Below, piece by piece: positions 62,206 through 64,000 of a DNA stretch of 64,000 bases. The stretch covers positions 434,001 to 498,000 of the forward strand of contig CBDETC010000002.1 in the NCBI GenBank assembly GCA_965242845.1, in the 5' to 3' direction. The first letter of the stretch is position 1, and every line of letters starts with the position of its first letter. The translations under genes and the position numbers were made by a program. The notes below the pieces were generated by a model. It was not told the origin of the DNA and made no database searches. It saw only the letters and a list, made by a program, of their open reading frames with translations. This stretch comes from RHLJ01 sp965242845. GTDB lineage: Bacteria; Bacteroidota; Rhodothermia; Balneolales; Balneolaceae.

Positions 62206-62764
62206 TCAGCTTTTTTAGCTCTTCAGCTTTTTTAGAATTACCTACTGATTCTAAAAACTCACAATAAAATTTAATAATTAGGGGATCATTTGGCTCTAAA
62301 TCATAAGCTTTTGAATAAAGCAATTCATTATACTCGTCTTTCCACTCCAGACTTTTATAATACGCTTTTAAAGCGAGTTCAAATCTTACTGGTGCGACAT
62401 ACGATTTATGGATTAGTATCTCTTCTTCTTCTTTTGAAGCTTTTCGAATCCGATTCCCATAAAAATCCTCAACAAATACTTTACCAGTACCTATCTTATA
62501 AAAAGGAAGTTCAAAATCATTTAGATTAGTAGGATCATTTCCGATTATTTGCCAATGTTTATGATATAGTTTAGCATCAAAAGTAATTCCAAAGAATAAA
62601 ATCTCGTCCTCGATCAATTCTTTTTTTAAAGGCCTCCTTAAATAGAGGCCTTTAAAAATCACTATCGCTAATGATTCATTGTTAGGAAAATTAACAATTT
62701 GTCCAAAAGCTAGATTATTTTCGTTTACTCTAAATTCAAAAATATCTCCTATAAGTAATTTCAT
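62183..62764 (-). CDS. Imm26-like immunity protein with helical C-terminal half
   Basis: A 193-residue cytosolic protein. The N-terminal ~100 residues match the Imm26 pattern: LLIGDIFEFRVNENNLAFGQ followed by the VIFKGLYLRRPLKK strand and FFGITFDAKLYHKHWQIIGN. Imm26 proteins neutralise partner toxins of polymorphic systems. The C-terminal ~70 residues (ELALKAYYKSLEWKDEYNEL; AYDLEPNDPLIIKFYCEFLE) look like two TPR-type helical repeats. Its ATG overlaps the end of a toxin-like fragment (62,736-62,852), as expected for toxin-immunity pairs. Confidence 0.78.
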   Translation of the reverse strand: MKLLIGDIFEFRVNENNLAFGQIVNFPNNESLAIVIFKGLYLRRPLKKELIEDEILFFGITFDAKLYHKHWQIIGNDPTNLNDFELPFYKIGTGKVFVEDFYGNRIRKASKEEEEILIHKSYVAPVRFELALKAYYKSLEWKDEYNELLYSKAYDLEPNDPLIIKFYCEFLESVGNSKKAEELKKLNKNLYSN

Positions 62765-62852
62765 TTTTCTTCTCCTCCTCTAAAATTCTCTTTGTTTCTT
62801 CTACTGTTACCGAAGCTGCACCTGAGCTGGAAACAGAAGCGGAGAACAGGCT
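62736..62852 (-). pseudogene. Toxin C-terminal fragment overlapping Imm26-like gene
   Basis: A 38-codon frame after a stop, without start: Ser-rich, then SVTVEETKRILEEEKKNEIT and a basic end YRRYF. It overlaps the immunity-gene start by 29 bases. The order toxin tail, then immunity start with overlap, is typical of C-terminal toxin cassettes. The length is too short to name an activity. Confidence 0.42.
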
Positions 62853-62908
62853 TTATGGGCTATATTCCAAGGGTGCCCCTTCGGAATGAGATAAAGAATA
62901 ATGACGTT

Positions 62909-63346
62909 TCATTTAGTTTTAAATGTTTTCCTTAATGAAGAAAAAAGACTCGCAAAAATAACTGATACTACTCCTCCAATTCTTAACCCATTATCAGATA
63001 TAAATGTTAAGTCTAGTACAAAAACAAAAGAGACAATCACCAGAATGGTAGTACTTAGAAAAACTAAATCGGTAACAGCATCTAGGGTTATCTGTTTATC
63101 TTTTTTTATAAAAGAGAGACAGTTTCTATAAATATTCGCGAACCCATGTCTTCTAATTAATATTAGCACTAAAAAAATAAGACACATTAAAAATAGTCCA
63201 TTCTGAGCTTTGAAATAGTCTGAATGATCTTCACCAATAAAGGCAGCTATCAACATCAAGCCAGAAACAGCAAATATTATCCATAGGTTTAAAACGAAGT
63301 TAGACTTATCCTTTTCAGTTTGACTTTTATACCATTCTAAAATCAT
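62909..63346 (-). CDS. Four-helix membrane protein, immunity-like, copy B
   Basis: A 145-residue integral membrane protein with about four helices (LNLWIIFAVSGLMLIAAFIG; NGLFLMCLIFLVLILIRRHG; FLSTTILVIVSFVFVLDLTF; LRIGGVVSVIFASLFSSLRK). It is clearly paralogous to the gene running off the right edge, sharing ILIRR, LDLKFISDNG-type and IGGVV..SSL(K/R)KTFK motifs. It starts two bases after the stop of a toxin-like fragment. This coupling suggests a membrane immunity protein against that fragment's parent toxin. Confidence 0.78.
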   Translation of the reverse strand: MILEWYKSQTEKDKSNFVLNLWIIFAVSGLMLIAAFIGEDHSDYFKAQNGLFLMCLIFLVLILIRRHGFANIYRNCLSFIKKDKQITLDAVTDLVFLSTTILVIVSFVFVLDLTFISDNGLRIGGVVSVIFASLFSSLRKTFKTK

Positions 63347-63348
63347 AG

Positions 63349-63699
63349 TTATTGGTTTATTGGTAATTGTACTCTTGTTTGATCTTGTTGTGCAATATAA
63401 GGCCTATACATAAATCTATTTGCAGGACCTTGTGATTGATAATTCCTACCACCATTTACTGCTCCAGATACAGTCGCTGTCCCTCCCGCATTAATTGTTT
63501 GTGCAAGAGGACCCTCTCCATAATTATTAGCAGCTTCTCTTGCAGCATTAGCTCGTCTAGTCTGGCCAGCCCTTGGAGCACCTGTTGATGCAATTCTTTC
63601 CGCCCTATCTGCCGCTCTATCTAATGAGTTCGCTTGTTCGGTACCTTGAGCGATATTTTTACCATATATACTTGCAGCTTCGTAAAGTTTTAGTCTTTT
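63349..63699 (-). pseudogene. Displaced polymorphic-toxin C-terminal fragment (~116 codons, no start)
   Basis: An open frame with no start codon. Sequence is Ala/Arg/Gly/Asn-rich and soluble: LYEAASIYGKNIAQGTEQAN, then LDRAADRAERIASTGAPRAG, then QGPANRFMYRPYIAQQDQTR. It starts right after an in-frame stop inside the 3' end of membrane copy A and ends two bases before the ATG of copy B. This [toxin tail]-[immunity] layout without N-terminus is typical of orphan C-terminal cassettes beside RHS or similar toxin genes. The activity cannot be read from the sequence. Confidence 0.6.
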
Positions 63700-64000
63700 T
63701 TAAATGTTTTCTTTAGCGAACTTAAAAGGCTTACAAATACAACAGCAACTACACCTCCAATCTTAACTCCATTGTCAGAAATAAATTTTAAATCTAGTAT
63801 AAATATGAATGACACTAGTGCAAGGATAATCATAAGGGTAAATATCATATCCGATAAATCATTTAATGCGATTTCCTTTTTTCTTAGATCGAAAGTATTT
63901 ATAACAATTTGAACCAATCCATTTCTTCTAATAAGGGTAAGAAGTAGAAACATAATTAATATTAAAAAAAGACCGTTTTGAGCTTTATAATATTTTGGGT
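63690..64000 (-). CDS. Four-helix membrane protein, immunity-like, copy A, 5' end beyond window
   Basis: Paralogue of the 62,909-63,346 gene, open to the right window edge; the ATG at 63,953 is probably internal because YYKAQNGLFLILIMFLLLTL, matching copy B, continues upstream. Visible helices include ALVSFIFILDLKFISDNG and IGGVVAVVFVSLLSSLKKTF. The stop at 63,690 overlaps the next toxin-like fragment. Duplicated membrane immunity genes fit cassette accumulation. Confidence 0.75.
   Translation of the reverse strand, partial: PKYYKAQNGLFLILIMFLLLTLIRRNGLVQIVINTFDLRKKEIALNDLSDMIFTLMIILALVSFIFILDLKFISDNGVKIGGVVAVVFVSLLSSLKKTFKKD

Overview
The window reads as chromosome of a Gram-negative bacterium of the Bacteroidota/Balneolota/Rhodothermota type. 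Supporting signs are two TonB-dependent receptors with carboxypeptidase-like N-terminal domains, two large secreted proteins ending in the NPFNPTT-type C-terminal sorting domain, OmpH/Skp and BamA genes, a TAnnTTTG-type promoter element before recA, weak Shine-Dalgarno signals and frequent TTG starts. The phylum is inferred from gene content; no rRNA, tRNA or CRISPR array was seen.

From 1 to about 9.9 kb lies a mixed set: a pheA gene cut by the left edge, azurin, a gamma-glutamylcyclotransferase-like protein, two unknown small proteins, a ThuA-like secreted protein, a TonB-dependent receptor, two AraC-type regulators, a DoxX-like protein and a PhyH-type dioxygenase. From 9.9 to 16 kb a leftward group holds PspA/IM30, a soluble coiled-coil protein, a membrane-anchored coiled-coil protein, enoyl-CoA hydratase, a CNNM/CorC-type CBS protein and a two-domain AAA ATPase. 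I read this as an envelope-stress module without recognisable PspB, PspC or PspF. Thymidine phosphorylase, PdxB, an S10 carboxypeptidase, a secreted HExxH protein, a second TonB-dependent receptor, TatD, a BadF-type kinase and kynA/kynU follow up to 27.8 kb.

From 27.9 to 58.9 kb the content is mostly core: recA-recX; a giant beta-helix surface protein; an AI-2E/PerM-family permease; purN-purH; the elongasome operon mreB-mreC-mreD-PBP2-rodA; rnhB; a lone VWA protein; and a leftward envelope block. That block holds nadE, a LysM lytic transglycosylase, a CtpA-type protease, a PHP phosphoesterase, ribH, uppS, bamA and three tandem Skp-like chaperones. It is preceded on the right by a secreted EEP-type nuclease/phosphatase with a sorting domain.

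From 59 kb to the right edge the window becomes accessory and AT-rich. A Y1/HUH REP-associated transposase (RAYT) is flanked by its presumed palindromic REP elements, at least seven copies between 59,080 and 61,810. Beyond it lies a leftward array of small immunity-like genes (one matching the Imm26 pattern, two paralogous membrane proteins) mixed with start-less C-terminal fragments of presumed polymorphic toxins. Some REPs sit exactly at the ends of broken reading frames and even supply a stop codon. This looks like the downstream graveyard of a polymorphic toxin locus whose main gene would lie to the right, and it is the most interesting part of the window.
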